64,000 bases of DNA from Cichorium intybus (Eukaryota; Streptophyta; Magnoliopsida; Asterales; Asteraceae), in NCBI GenBank assembly GCA_023525715.1, contig CM042011.1, positions 4,545,566-4,609,565 on the forward strand, written 5' to 3'. The notes beneath the pieces were generated by a model. It searched no databases and was not told the origin of the DNA. It saw nothing but the letters and a program-made list of their open reading frames with translations. Shown here piece after piece: positions 42,232 to 55,500 of the stretch. Position 1 is the first letter of the stretch; each line of letters starts with the position of its first letter. Made by a program: the position numbers and the translations under genes.

Positions 42232-45200
42232 TTAAGGGGCTTTTTCCTTTGGTTTCATGCTAGCTCTTCGAACCACATCCCAAGCCTTTTGTGGTGCAAC
42301 CACTCCTTGCTGTGTTGCAAAAAACGACTCGTACCCTGGCGAGTCAAACGCAAAACCCGTGTGCTTTGACTTTTCCTTTGGAAGCATAGCAAACGCGTAT
42401 TTTCTTTCATCTTCCGGGCTAAGTTGGTTGCCTATATCAAGCAATCCTGCACCAATCGGATCCGCCTCATCCTTGTGAACCTCCTGTACAATCTGATAAT
42501 CGTACGGGTACAACCATCTCTGAAACCTGAATCAATCAATCACACATTAACCGACATGACAGAACAAGCTGTACTGTGTCTCTCTGGAAAGAGACAGACA
42601 ATGACGGATGTCAATAGGAAAAAAAATTGCATTTTTTTTGTCCTACCTAAAAAGTTGGGACAGGGATTCACTCTCGACAGTTCGTCTGTGTAAAAGACAT
42701 AAATGCCCTTGTCGTCATTAAAACTCACCCTTGGTATATGAAGTCCAATAAAAGTGCGACGGTGGGAATAAGAATGACCATCAGATAGAAGTAAATGGTG
42801 CCCATCAGCACGTAAATGCTAAAAAATGTCCCCTGAATTCGAGACACAAAATAGAAAACAAATTTAGGCGTAAACGACAAGCAATTTATAACCGAAAATT
42901 TTATATAAAAAAAGGGAATATACATACCTTATCTACAAAAACGATAGCATATATGAAAATGAAAATGAACCATAACAACACACTCCCTCCGATGCTTATA
43001 TTATGCCACCTCGTAACCGTACTACACATCATTAAAAGCCGCAAATTGACGGTTATCACAAGACACGTGAACGCCATTGTGCTAATATCCCAATGCCCCA
43101 ACATTTTCCCTGTTGAAGTCAACCCCGAAGTACTCGAAACCACCGCAAAATTATACACAATTATTGATTGATAAACCGAAATCAAAGCTATAATCCCAAC
43201 AACTTTCCAATTAAAGAAACTGTTGTTCACTCCCTCTTTGTACAACTGCGGGTACTTCTTCGAAAGCTCCGCACCCACATCCTACAAATATGACAGAACA
43301 GAAAGTCGGAATCAGAAAGGAACAGAACGGAATCACGAACACGGGAATGGAATCGGCGATTACCTTGTCGAGGAGTCCGACAATGACAACTGGCAAGGCG
43401 GTGAAGATCACGTTGTATAGAGACTGACACCAATCGTCGTAGAATCTTTGACCGGAGTATCCGGTGTGGAAAGTGTACCAGAATTGAGTCAACGTGAAAG
43501 TGAGATTTTTGTAAAAGAAATATGAAACAACTTTGCATAATCTGAGATACGACCATCTTCCGTGTACAAGGAGAAGATCTGTTAGAAAACGGAATTGAGC
43601 AATTGCAAAATCACTCGCCATTACTGCTTGCATTCCTTCTAGACCGCTTATTCCGACTCCGATGTTTGCTGCTTGAATCATTCCGACATCATTCGCACCG
43701 TCACCTATACTTAGAGTTATTTTATTCGCACCTATTCTCACCAGTCTTGTCACCTGCGTTATTAATAATTTAAAAATATATATATATATATATTAAAAAT
43801 ATTAAAAAAGTAAAACATTATTACCTGCGCTTTTTGTAGAGGGGAAACGCGACAGCAGACAACTGAATTACAGTTTAAACTCAAATTAAGCAAAGTTGAC
43901 CTCAAACTTGGGTCTAATGCGTACATTAAACACTTTCCATCTATAAGAAGAGACAATTTTTGGCCAGATGAGCCACGTAGGATTGTTAGCGCTTCCTCAT
44001 GGTATTTTTGTAACTCGGTTTTAACTACCTCTTTTATAAACTGAGCAATCTCCACTGGGTCACCCTGAATGAATTTTTTTCATTTTAGATGTATTAAAAA
44101 AAATTATGATGTTGTAAAATTATTGCTTACTCTGCTTTCAACATCTCTGATGGCATCGGTCTCTGAACTGATTATAAATTGTTTCATTTCATTGTTGATC
44201 AACTTGCAAGCTGGGTATAAATAAAATGTTTTTAATTAGATTTTAGAGATAAGTTTTAAAGAAAAGAGGAAAAGAAATTATATACCGTAAGCTATATTTA
44301 TTGCTGTTTCTAATTTGTCCCCTGTAAGCACCCAGATTTTTATTCCGGCTTTAGCAAGAGTTTCTATACAGGCGGGTACCCCTTCTTGAAGTTTATCTTC
44401 AATCGCAGTACAACCAATCAATTTAAGATCCGTCTCTATCAATTCTGCCACCTGTTTTCACTTTCACATTTTTTCAAACACAACACAACAAAATAGAAAG
44501 TACTGAATACGACAAAAACAGTACCTCATCCAGTTTCTTCTCACGGTCACGTAGGGCAGATTTTGCATGGATAAATTTTTCATTCCAACTTTCATAAATG
44601 TCTTCACTTAAGTCTTTATAAGCCAGACAAAGAGTTCGTAATCCGGCTTCTCCATATTGTTCCATATGTACCCTTGTAATATTTTTAATTTCATTGTTTC
44701 CATCCCCTAATCTTTCGTAAATTACAGTATCAGCCCCCTGTGATCACAACAACATATTCTGCATATTAGTCAGTTTTCATCTTGATAAAAAACATCAAAG
44801 TTGTAATGGCCAATGAGAACCTTACTGGTTACTAGATGCTTACTTTGCAATACAATACAAGCCTTCCATTTTTGTAACGACATACAACAGACTGCCTCTT
44901 TCTAGTACTATAAAAGGGGAAATAATAATTATGGTCAAATAACATACCATAATACCATCAAGTCAAAGAGTTGACCAAAATATTATATACCTGTTGAACT
45001 CAAGAACATTAAGGATTTCGTATGAAACATCTTGAACTGTTCCCATTTTCTCAACATGTGATTCGCGGACATATACCATTGTAGGTGTACGCCTGAAAAT
45101 AGTTTAATCATAAGTATAAGACATAATAATAATAAATTAATAATCAGACAGAAATACCTATAGAAAAAGAAGCCAAAGTTTTTTGCAGCAGTAACTAAAG

Positions 45201-48200
45201 CAGCTTCATCAGGTGATGCAGCTTGATATTTAAGTTTATCTGGTGTCTCTTCACCTTCAGGGAGTACAGTATGACATATAGCAAGGCATCTGAAAAATTC
45301 CTAAAACAATCAAGGAAAATTAATCTTAATAAATTATTAATAACTTAATGTTTAAAATTTTTATGGAAGTAAATTACCTTGCACATGTCAGCATTTGGTT
45401 CATTCCTCCAAGCACCAGACATAAGCCTAGCATCATCAAAATTAAAACCCTTATCAAGTGTTGCATTTGATGGTCTTTGTACCTGTGAATTTTTTTTTTA
45501 CAGAAATTACTTACATTTTCATCAAATTAACCCTATTTTAAATTAAACAGTTGTTGTACACGTGTACCATAGTGTACCTCTTCAATGTCTGCAGCATTTT
45601 GTCTTGCGACTCCCATTTCTATTTCTGTGACACCGTTTCCATATGTCTCTCCACCAACAGAACACTTAAAGAACTCCATTAAATTTCTTGTTAAAGTTCC
45701 GGTTTTATCAGAAAAAACATACTCCACCTAACAGAATGATTAATTAATAAACTCGTTACTTTAAAAACATTTAATTTAATGAACTAATTACCTGTCCGAG
45801 TTCTTCATTAAGATTGGATGTTCGTGCCAATGCAGGAGTGTTGGTTTCAGTATGGTACATACGCAAGTCATTATTGATGAATTTAGTTGACTGAATAAAC
45901 TTGATCATCTGATAAAAAAAAAGTTAAGGAAAATATTTAGCTGACAACATAACAGAGATAACTTAAATGAAATAAAAATAGTTTAACTGAAATAGAAGCG
46001 TATGAGATTCATGAACCCACCTCAACAGAAACATAAAGAGAAATTGGAATAATTGGTGAATACAGAGTAATCAAGGTAAAGATGCTTAGAACAAAGACCT
46101 AAAAAGAAAACAAACAGAATCAGTAAAATATTAAAGAATAAAGACAAAGAGACAATTAAAATTTCTCACATACCACAAGTCTGTTATCTGGATTGAACTG
46201 TTCGGATTCCACATTAACCTGAAGCTGTAGGTAATAGTACCTCACGTCCACAAATAATGAACTGCAGAATTTTCAGAGAGTAGATTATAAGAATGATGAA
46301 AGGATAAAAATGGAAATTAAGTTTTATGAGCATGATAGTGAATGTAGTACCTGCCTATAGCCCCAATGAGACACAGAGTTAAGAGAAGAGCAAAAAGAGT
46401 GGCTATTACTTTGTCAAGTTTCCTCTCGAGTGTACTCCTTTTTGAAGGGACATTCATGGTGTTCATCATTACTTTAGTCTCATGTCCAGTGAATACTACC
46501 GCCCCAACGATGTATTCTGTATTACGTAGACTGCATCCCTGAAAATTTAAAAAAAAAAAAAAAAAAAGAGAATATATCACTTGAATCGCAATAAGGAGAA
46601 AAGGAAACAGTGGAACGATGAAAAATAAAGGAAACTAGTATCGCATCTTACACGCAACACGATTTGATTTGGTCCTAGGGGTAAAGTCTGCTTTTGAACT
46701 ACCAGATTACCGGTGAAGGTATAGAGTGAATTATTCGGTTGTTCACATTGTATTTCGCCTGCGAATGATACAAAGTCATCATCAGTGTAGAAATGGAATT
46801 CGATCTGATAGAGTGAATAACTATTAAGAAAAGGTGTAAATGTTTAAACCTTCGAACTCTGAGGCTTTCTCCATGGTTACGTACTCCCACGTCTTCTCCA
46901 TAGCTTTCCTGATTTTAAGATTTGTTTCGCCATCGAGGTTTGCAGTCTGTGAACAAGTAGAACAACGAAAACGCATAAATTGATATGAATAATCAGATAA
47001 CAAGTGCATTAGGGCAATATTGAAGTGAAAACGGACCTCGATATAGCAAATACCATCAGGATTTGTAGATGCAAGGAGTAATAGATCTGCTGGAAAGAAC
47101 CCGTCTTGCTTTATCTACAACAAAATGAACACTAACATTTGGATTGAGCTTCAATTAAGAGTGTGGCGCTAAAAGTGGTTGGTTCGCATTATTTAATTGA
47201 TTTGTAAATGGAGTAAGATTTATTCGTAAATGTTACTATAAAATACTTACTCTAACAATATCCCCAACCTGCAGCGACCTCCAGGGTACTGATTCCCACT
47301 TTTTGTCTTGCATCAACTCAACAGGAGAATTGTTTATCGTCATATCATTTTGAAGCCGCTTCTGTTATAATTAACCTTTTTCTCAGAAACAGAGAAACAT
47401 ACAAAATTTAACCAAAAAACCTATAAATCAAAATAATGCCCCACCCAATCTTCAAATGCCTCCTTGACAAGAGAGACGAAAAGCACAATACTTAGTGGGA
47501 TTACGTTTGTTACTGGACTAACAGGACTGCATAACAAAAGAACTGTGTTAGGAGTCAATGCTAACATCATTATATAATGACTTCTCTTTCTTAAAAGGAT
47601 ACCTAACAGGTGTAAATGATAAACATGAGATTGTAAGAAAGTAGAGGTTAGCCACCCGCCTGAACTGTCAGTCATAAATAACAACGCCATGTCAATATAT
47701 ATAGGATGAAAGGTTTGTATTATAAATTAGATTCAATGTAATTATGTGTTTTCAACCATCTTCACAATCATTTACCTGTTCATACAGCCCCTTCGGTAAA
47801 AAAGTTACAAGGTTGTACTTCGTTGTTGATACTGCATTCCCCTGATCACATGAAAATTATATAACCATTACATTATAGCAATCTAACATTGATGCCACAA
47901 CATGTTATCATGCTCCCAAGAACACCACCAGATACTAACTGGTATGACAATACATAGAATCTATCCCTAGGACTTCTATAACTAGAACTCTAGAAGGAAC
48001 GGTAAATAATAGCACATCTGATAAACTTCATGTAAGAATAGGGGTTGAATGACTTGAATCGATGGATATCATGAAGGTTTAAGAGCTAGAAAGGTACAGG
48101 CATTGAACAGAAACCCTATTTCATAATCAAGCGCCAAATTTGAAAATAATATTATAAAATAAAGTGGAGAAAACAGTTATTCAATCAATCAAACTTTTAG

Positions 48201-48431
48201 GCAAAGAATTCTCTGTTCTGTCTGTAATGTAGATGGACATACCAGGTATTTGGCGAGACAGTTGGCTTCGCGATCGTTACAGAAAACGGTGCGATATCCT
48301 GGCGCCTGAGGATGAACGTGACCAAGTGGAATGTTACGTGATGAGGGAACACTATCGAGAACCGTATGCGAACCACCGGCGGTACCTCCGCCGCTATGTC
48401 TTGATCTAGATGTCGCTTTCCTTTCCGACAT
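42232..48431 (-). CDS. ALA3: P4-type ATPase, phospholipid flippase (ALA3 type), 25 exons
   Basis: The one intact host gene. I place 25 coding exons, all with GT-AG introns and consistent phase: 48431-48243, 47841-47776, 47664-47603, 47526-47445, 47361-47251, 47114-47037, 46946-46850, 46758-46652, 46538-46351, 46261-46174, 46098-46021, 45908-45792, 45727-45578, 45482-45378, 45300-45158, 45092-44991, 44907-44844, 44737-44525, 44451-44286, 44210-44131, 44064-43825, 43753-43364, 43281-42928, 42832-42729, 42526-42232. They total 3669 nt, 1222 residues, close to Arabidopsis ALA3. Landmarks: DGET (about 201-204), the phosphorylated Asp in SDKTGTLTRN (about 428), WVLTGDKLETAIN (about 721), the hinge GDGANDVGMIQ (about 859), and C-terminal membrane helices in the last four exons. 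The N-terminus (LGHVHPQAPGYRTVFCNDRE) is ALA3-like. ALA3 works with an ALIS/CDC50 partner in Golgi/trans-Golgi lipid flipping. ATG 48431 is the first in-frame ATG. No lesion found. Confidence 0.95.
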
Positions 48432-48880
48432 CACCTTTGCCGATTGCAAACGGTTGAATCGACCAAAAACTCGGATGAAAAACTGAATCTCATCAAAAGA
48501 ATTGTATATTACTTAACAAGATAATGATTTTTGCCGTAATTTCCAGAATCGTTCAAGAAATCGAGTTGAATTCTGGTAGAGACAAGAGGACTTTGCACAT
48601 ACGATTTTGAATTCTCCCCTGTTCGGTGTTTTCCCTATTGAGAGGCTTTCAACGGAAAATAAAATCCGAGCCGCGCGTAAGAATCAAGATGATTTTCAAT
48701 TCTCGGAAAAAAAGTACTTATCAAATTACGAAATGAATATTCTTAATGTAGTTATGATTTCTTTTTATTTATCCATATAACAAAAATAAATCTTTACTAA
48801 ATTACGAGTGAATATACTTATAATTTTTATGTAACAAATTGCATTATGTTATATTTCACAGATTAACTTTCTTACGAACT
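48432..48880 (-). promoter_or_regulatory. Flippase 5' UTR and proximal upstream region
   Basis: About 450 bp between the start codon and the foldback element at 48889. No convincing TATA word. It ends at the TATATAAAT target duplication of the foldback, so the proximal promoter has been shortened or modified by that insertion. Confidence 0.4.
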
Positions 48881-48888
48881 ATATAAAT

Positions 48889-49415
48889 GACTTTTGTCAT
48901 AAAAGTTCTTAAGTTGTTCGAAAATGTTCGGTTATGTCATTCTATTGATTTTATGTCCATTAAAGTCCAACTTTTACGAACTTTTTTCATCCTTGTCCTG
49001 GAAGCCTATGATAACAGGTTTCCAGATTACCTTGAAATTATTTTTGCATATAAGTACTTAAGTTTTTCAAAAATGTTTGGTTTTATCCTCCAACACCGCC
49101 ACCACCCACCACCACCACTGCAGTAGATGTGGTGGTGGTGGTGGTAGTGGGTGGCTGACAGTGTTGGAAGACAAAACCGAACATTTTCGAAAATTTTAAG
49201 GAATTCTATGCGAAATTAATTTCAATGTAAAAATATAAAAATTTGCAAACTTAAGAATTCTATGCGAAAATAATTTCATGGTAACCTATATCACAGGTTT
49301 TCAGGACAAAAATGGAAAAAGTTTGCAAATTTTAGGCTTTAGTAGACAAAAAATCCATAAAATGACAAAACCAAACATTTTCAAAAAACTTAATGAATTT
49401 TATGACAAACGCCCA
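48889..49415. mobile_element. Mutator-like foldback MITE, 527 bp
   Basis: Nearly complete palindrome: arms of about 240 bp (TTTGTCATAAAAnTTCnTTAAG ... CCTCCAACAC and the inverse) around a loop with CCACCACC / GGTGGTGG. Flanked by a perfect 9-bp duplication TATATAAAT (48880-48888 and 49416-49424), the length typical of Mutator-like elements. The phrase AAAAATGTTyGGTTTTrTC occurs twice in each arm. Noncoding. Confidence 0.85.
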
Positions 49416-49669
49416 TATATAAATTTATTATATAAGTAAATCATTTTTGGACCAGCGACATCCATAAACTCTAATCTTTTAACCTCTTAGGGTGGGGGGA
49501 GTAGATCTTTCCCATCCCACTGAACCCACACGCCACGTCAGTTTTTCTCACTCCTCTCACTTCAATCTTTCCCCATCTTTCACCCATGAAATCAATACCC
49601 ACTGAACCCACGATGCCACATCATATTTTTAATATTAAAATTAAATAAATAATACCAAAAATAAGAATT

Positions 49670-49797
<128 letters not shown>

Positions 49798-49894
49798 TGT
49801 GGGTTCACCAGGTTCACCATCATCCAACTCATCCCACCATTGCCGAGCCTGACGAAACCGAAGGAGAGGGGGCAGCGGTACCAGCAGTACCGCC

Positions 49895-50464
<570 letters not shown>

Positions 50465-50563
50465 GTACCGCCCCAACCTTTCACCCATCTATCGCCGAAC
50501 CCACAAGCCACTCCGTCCACCCTTATAGCATATCATATACCTTATAGCATATCATATAAATAA

Positions 50564-50696
50564 GGTAAGTGATCCGTACACAGCAGCTTTTAACCGTACA
50601 CAACAATTTAATGTATTTTAAGATGTTATATATTGTGCATAAAATATCTAAAATTGTTGTGTATGGTTAAAAACGGTAGTGTACGAATCACTTCCC
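50564..50696. mobile_element. 133-bp MITE with 9-bp target duplication
   Basis: Inverted ends GGTAAGTGATCCGTACAC and GTGTACGAATCACTTCCC, about 45 bp long each with the inner AACCGTACACAACAATTT pairing. Perfect 9-bp duplication TATAAATAA (50555-50563 and 50697-50705), so probably Mutator-derived. Confidence 0.88.
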
Positions 50697-50705
50697 TATA
50701 AATAA

Positions 50706-51080
50706 ATCACTTGTTTTTTTGTTGGTATTAATTTAAACAAGTACTTTTTTTCTATGTATAGTAATAACGTGTTTTTGATATAAGATATTTCTATAACAAC
50801 ATAAAATCTAAATATTTGCTACTAAATCATAAGGAGGGTTTAGTGAAAAAACCCATTTTCGAAGTCACAAACATACATAATTTATTTAAAATAGAAACAC
50901 ATATAAAATAACATCAAGTTGTTTAAAAAGACGATTTGTTTTATACAATAAAAATTAAAGAGACAAATAAAAAGTATATTTAAAAAATTGATACGTCAAA
51001 GCATTATGGATAAGTTCACATCTTGTAAATTTATGAACCAGTTGTTGCATGGTTTTCTAGGTTAGGTGGGCCGGTTGATG
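50706..51080. other. Intergenic, nothing recognised
   Basis: AT-rich DNA with no gene or repeat that I can name. Confidence 0.5.
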
Positions 51081-51084
51081 AGTT

Positions 51085-52110
51085 GCTAAATGTCATAAAA
51101 GTCATTATATTTGTCACAAATGTTTGAATTTACCCTTTAATGTAATTTTTGTGCAATAAAACCTAGGGTTTGGATTAAATTGTGCATTTATGGCATTTAG
51201 CAGGTAAACAACCTGTTAGCCGGTTACCATTCGTCTTATCAACAACAACATACGTATACCCAAATTGACCATGCCCCATCAATTTTCCAGTCGAATACCT
51301 CCGATCAAATTGATTCAAACTTAAAGCAGGTTAGAACTTGAAGCCATTGAAGCAGGTTAGAACTTTAATAGGGATGGAGCCATTGAAGCATGTTAGAACT
51401 TGAAGCCAGTCGAATACCTCTAATCAGACCCAACAATTTTCCAATCGAATACCCAAAATCGGGGATGAGTGGATCCATTGAAGTTGTGCTACATCATGTC
51501 AAGGTGAACCAGCTCGGTGAGATTCCCAAACCCATCTATGGAGATCTTGCCTTGCAACCATTTCATTGAGATATCAAGTAATGTTAATGCCTGGATTTGA
51601 AAAAGTAGGGTTAGGATATGAGAGAACACATGAACAGGATTGAATATAGGGACGATTTCAGATATGTGGAGCTCGGTTACAGTTCTTGTTTTGGTTCTGC
51701 TGCAATTGACACGGTCCCAAGAACAACAATCGGAAATGGATTCATGATTCTAGCAGGGAATTTTAATTGAGGATGGTGGTGATGGTGGATTTGAATTCGA
51801 GAAGTGATTGTTTTTTATGAATTCAGCAAGAGGATTATGGGATTGGAATGGAGTTGAGTATGAAGATGATTGATAACATTAACAGTGGTGTGGTTAGAGT
51901 GGTGGCCATGGTGTTTTCTCGATTTCATGAGTCTTTAAAAGATCATTTGTAACGATGAAGATGAATTTGGGGAAGAGGTTACCTGTTAACCTACTAAATG
52001 TTATAAATGCACAAATCAATCCAAATTTTAGGCTATAGTGAACAAAAATTACATAAAAGGGTACATCCAATCATTATTGACAAATGCAGGGGCTTTTATG
52101 ACGTTTACCC
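51085..52110. mobile_element. Candidate Pack-MULE with captured LRR gene 5' part
   Basis: Left 51085-51230 and right 51965-52110 are inverted copies (TGTCATAAAAG ... GTAATTTTTGTnCA ... TTTGTGCATTTATnnCATTTAG), about 140 bp each. Long inverted ends around captured exon sequence are the Pack-MULE pattern. I could not fix the target duplication, and no transposase is present. The captured gene piece lies on the minus strand. Confidence 0.65.
51480..51915 (-). pseudogene. LRR receptor-like protein 5' fragment (captured)
   Basis: Minus strand pieces in the order of an LRR receptor: a signal-peptide-like start at ATG about 51913 (MATTLTTPLLMLSIIFILNS), then the LRR N-terminal cap (SLLEFKSTITTILN ... 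FPDCCSWDRVNCSRT, about 51815-51690), then about 51595-51485 a leucine-rich repeat (LTLLDISMKWLQGKI, GFGNLTELVHLDM). Stops interrupt it after the signal peptide and inside the cap. The CCSWDRVNC block is diagnostic of plant LRR receptor proteins. No kinase or later repeats. Confidence 0.7.
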
Positions 52111-52119
52111 TACTTTAAA

Positions 52120-53235
52120 ATACATGTCTTTAAAAATTACGTTCACTTTTGGAAAACTACAAATTCGTTATTCTAATTGGTAAAAAAAGATTAAGAATAT
52201 AGTCCTTTAATAATTTTGTTATTATTTTCTTATATGAAATAATTGATTTGCTCTTATATAATATTTTCAAATTTTTTCATTTAAATTAAACAAAGATAAT
52301 AATATTAAATAGAAAATAATACTAAACTACGCCACTTGTGTCTCTCTATCTTCACGACCTCTTTCATTATACTATTTATCTCTCTATCAAATATTAGAAA
52401 ATAGTGAGCCTCACACCATCGTCGACCTTTTCCACTATTAGGCGTTAGCCTCAACACCTCACCCCTCACACCATTCTCTCTTACCCTGCCTCCTTTTTGT
52501 CGTCGACCCCCTCCCAGTTTGCTTCTCCTTTATTGTAATAATTATAATAAATATTTTAACAAATAATTAAACAACTTAAGGAAAATGAAAAAACGAATAA
52601 CTAACTTTATTACGATTTGCAAATGGAAACAAAATGTTAGGAAACAGCTTCGTAAAATTGGAACTAAAGCCTTTATTAAAGACTAAAAACCAAGATGTGC
52701 TTCAAAGTAGTTAAAGAGAGTATACATATATGATTGAAACATGTTTGAGAAAATGACCAAGATGTGCTTCAAAGTAGTTAAAGAGAGTATACATATATGA
52801 TTGAAACATGTTTGAGAAAATGACCACCACTTAAAAGTTGAAGGAAGCAACTAAAAAATGATTTGGAACTAAACAACATTCAGCCATATGGTATTTTCAT
52901 TAATTGCTTCAATTACGGGAGTTTTAGTTAATGGATGCAAACTTGTTTAAGGGCCGTGTTTACATAAATGAGTTTCATGTGGATTTTGTGGTTGCTAGCA
53001 TGAAAAGTTGTTACTGATGTTATTTGTGATTACATTTGTTGTTGTTATTGCTAGAAAGATTATGTGTCGATTGTATGAAACATTAAGGTGGAATATGGAA
53101 ATTATATGATGTGGCAAACGGGTGTAGCGACTTACTACATGGTTCTAAACACCAGTCATTGTATAAGGTGTTAGTACGCAGCGGAGAGTCGTACATGCAT
53201 TTCAGTGATAGATCACGTCTAAGAATTCAACTCAA
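52120..53235. other. Intergenic with 67-bp tandem duplication
   Basis: No gene. 52690-52823 is a perfect-looking duplication of a 67-bp unit starting CCAAGATGTGCTTCAAAG. The remainder is AT-rich and unassigned. Confidence 0.7.
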
Positions 53236-53239
53236 CAAT

Positions 53240-54280
53240 ATTGAGGTTGATATATGTTGAATTAGGTTGGAAGAGGATGTCCAAGAATTGCTGCTATTAC
53301 TTTGCTTCCAGAAAATTGGTCTGGAACTATGACTGTTGTCAGCAATGCATTCAAAACGCAAAACTTACGTTCAAAAACATTTGTGACTTGATCCTCATAG
53401 AAGATATATATGAGAGGGATGTTAGAGTGTGCTCCAGCAGTTGTTGAGAACTGAAAAACGAGGAAGAAGGTCCAACAGAGTATGTGGTGGCAGAGGAAGG
53501 AAATAAATATGGCAGAAGACTATGGTGATGAGCTTATTTTTTGTGTAAATAGTTCCATCAAATCCTAGATAATGAATTAGAATGCCTCATTCTACCCATG
53601 TCATTGCAGAGATGTAACACAAAATTTCAGGCATTACAGTTTGAAGGTCAAAATGGACTTCGTAGGGCAGTTAGATAATGAGAGGCACTACATTGAGTTC
53701 GACAATGACCAATAGAAGTTGATTATAGGGAACCTTGTAGTTGCTCGAGGTCCGAAGCGAGAGACTTTATACATGGTCGAGGCTTCTACAGGATAAGTAA
53801 ACATTGCTGACGAAGAGACGAAGACTTACACTTTGTGGCACCAGATACTCGGACACACGAGAGAGAATAAAATAAAGATGTTGGCATCTACGGGTAGGAT
53901 TCCAAAATTGAAGAATATCACTTTGAAATATTGTGAACCATGTATCCTCATCAAACGAGAGCAAGCCACATTTGTTAAGATGGTGTAAGTTCCAAATGTC
54001 AAGAAGTTGGAACTTGTTCATTCAGATGTATTTGGATCAACTTTGGTATCTTCCATAGGGGTTCCAGGTACTACGTCACGTTCATTGGTGATTCCACGAG
54101 GAAGGTGTGGAAGGATAAATTTGAAGTCTTCACCACCTTCAAAAAGTTTAAGGTTGTTATTGAAACTAAGAAAACTTTCAATGTAAATTCCCTGAAGTGA
54201 GGTAATGGGGGAAAATATAACAATAGACACTTTATTCATTACGACGTCGAGCATGATCCACTTATTGAAGATGGTTCAAA
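53240..54280 (+). pseudogene. Old copia pseudogene, 5' portion (gag to integrase)
   Basis: Degenerate but legible. Gag tail (LPENWSGTMTVVSNAF near 53305-53355, then DLILIEDIYERD in another frame), gag-pre-integrase TLWHQILGHTRENKIKMLAS (about 53830-53890), CEPCILIKREQA (about 53935-53970), and integrase VKKLELVHSDVFGSTLV (about 54000-54050) followed by frameshifted pieces. Many stops. Broken at 54280 by the chromovirus; the rest resumes at 63006. Confidence 0.8.
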
Positions 54281-54642
54281 TGTAACACCCGATTTATTAA
54301 CTAAAAACACCCCAAATTTTTTTTTTAAAAACCAAATATTATACAAACAAAACACACGTAGGGGTATTAGTTAATACAATACGAGTACAAGAGGATCACG
54401 AGGTACAATACATCATATTATACATCTCTAAGCCGGGCTGTCACTTCAGTCACTAAGTCCTCAGTCACGGACTTTATATTTTCCCTTCGCGGGATCACGC
54501 TCACCTGCAGGGACATATCACATAAACTGTGAGCTATAAAGCCCAGTGAGTAATCAAATCAAATACTACATGTATAAGAATAAAGTTCTCTATACAAAAC
54601 CAAATAAACAATGTCATGCAATATAAAAATCATATATGGCTC

Positions 54643-54930
54643 AGGGGTTATCCCGCTGTTGCCTAGACTCACGGCTCCGTTCTTGCCATCGAAATGACTC
54701 ACGGCTTACCCGGTATTGCCTAATATAGGTTTGACTCACAGCTCCGTTCTTGTCTATTATAGACTCACGGCTTATCTGGTATCGTCGCACCATTAAAATT
54801 GACTGACTCACAGCTCCGTTCTTGTCTATAGCAGACTCACGGCTTATCTGGTATTGTCATGTCATTATTGTTGACTCACAGCTCCGTTCTTGTCTTTATC
54901 AGACTCACGGCTTATCTGGTATCGTCATAT
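54643..54930. repeat. Tandem repeat in chromovirus LTR, 4 units of 67-72 bp
   Basis: Each unit has GACTCACnGCTCCGTTCTTG followed by GACTCACGGCTTAyCyGGTAT. Unit starts near 54666, 54733, 54805 and 54873. The copy in the other LTR is at 61404-61690. Confidence 0.88.
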
Positions 54931-55409
54931 ATCGAATCATGTAATTTGTCATATTTGTCCCCCAAAATCATTTCCATTTGCAGCTGCCCACATAATACAT
55001 ATCACATCGGATAATAGTGAGATTACTCACCTGAAGGCTTGCTACAACTAGCGTTCGTCGTTCCTTGCCTTGAAATGAAATCCGTAGGATTTTGTCCCGC
55101 ACCTATAATTCCATTTATTATCAAAATAATTATAGGTTAATAACCACTCCAATTAACTCTAATACAATAGAGTTCAATATAATATCGTTATAAACAATGC
55201 CTAGTTAATAAACTTTCCGTTTACTAACTTTATGTGAATTTTACTATTCACCGAGGCATTCGGATCGGTCTACAGTGCCCCCGAGGGGTCGAAAACTCGA
55301 TATGAAAATTTTCCCAAACTTTTTAGACCATAACGAGCCTATGGTTCAATTTTGAGCTAAATCGGACAAGCCAAGCAAAAGTTAGCGTTTTTGATCCCCT
55401 GCCTGGCCC

Positions 55410-55500
55410 CTGCCTGGGGGGCGCACTGCGCCTAGGAGGGGGCGCACTGCGCCTGGGCGCACCCCGCCTGGCTTTGGGGCGCACTGCGCCTAGCGGCAGT
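55410..55500. repeat. GGCGCACTGCGCC cluster in chromovirus LTR
   Basis: Three copies of the odd-centred palindrome GGCGCACTGCGCC, plus a related GGCGCACCCCGCC, within 90 bp of an AT-rich LTR. The set recurs at 62178-62258. Confidence 0.85.
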
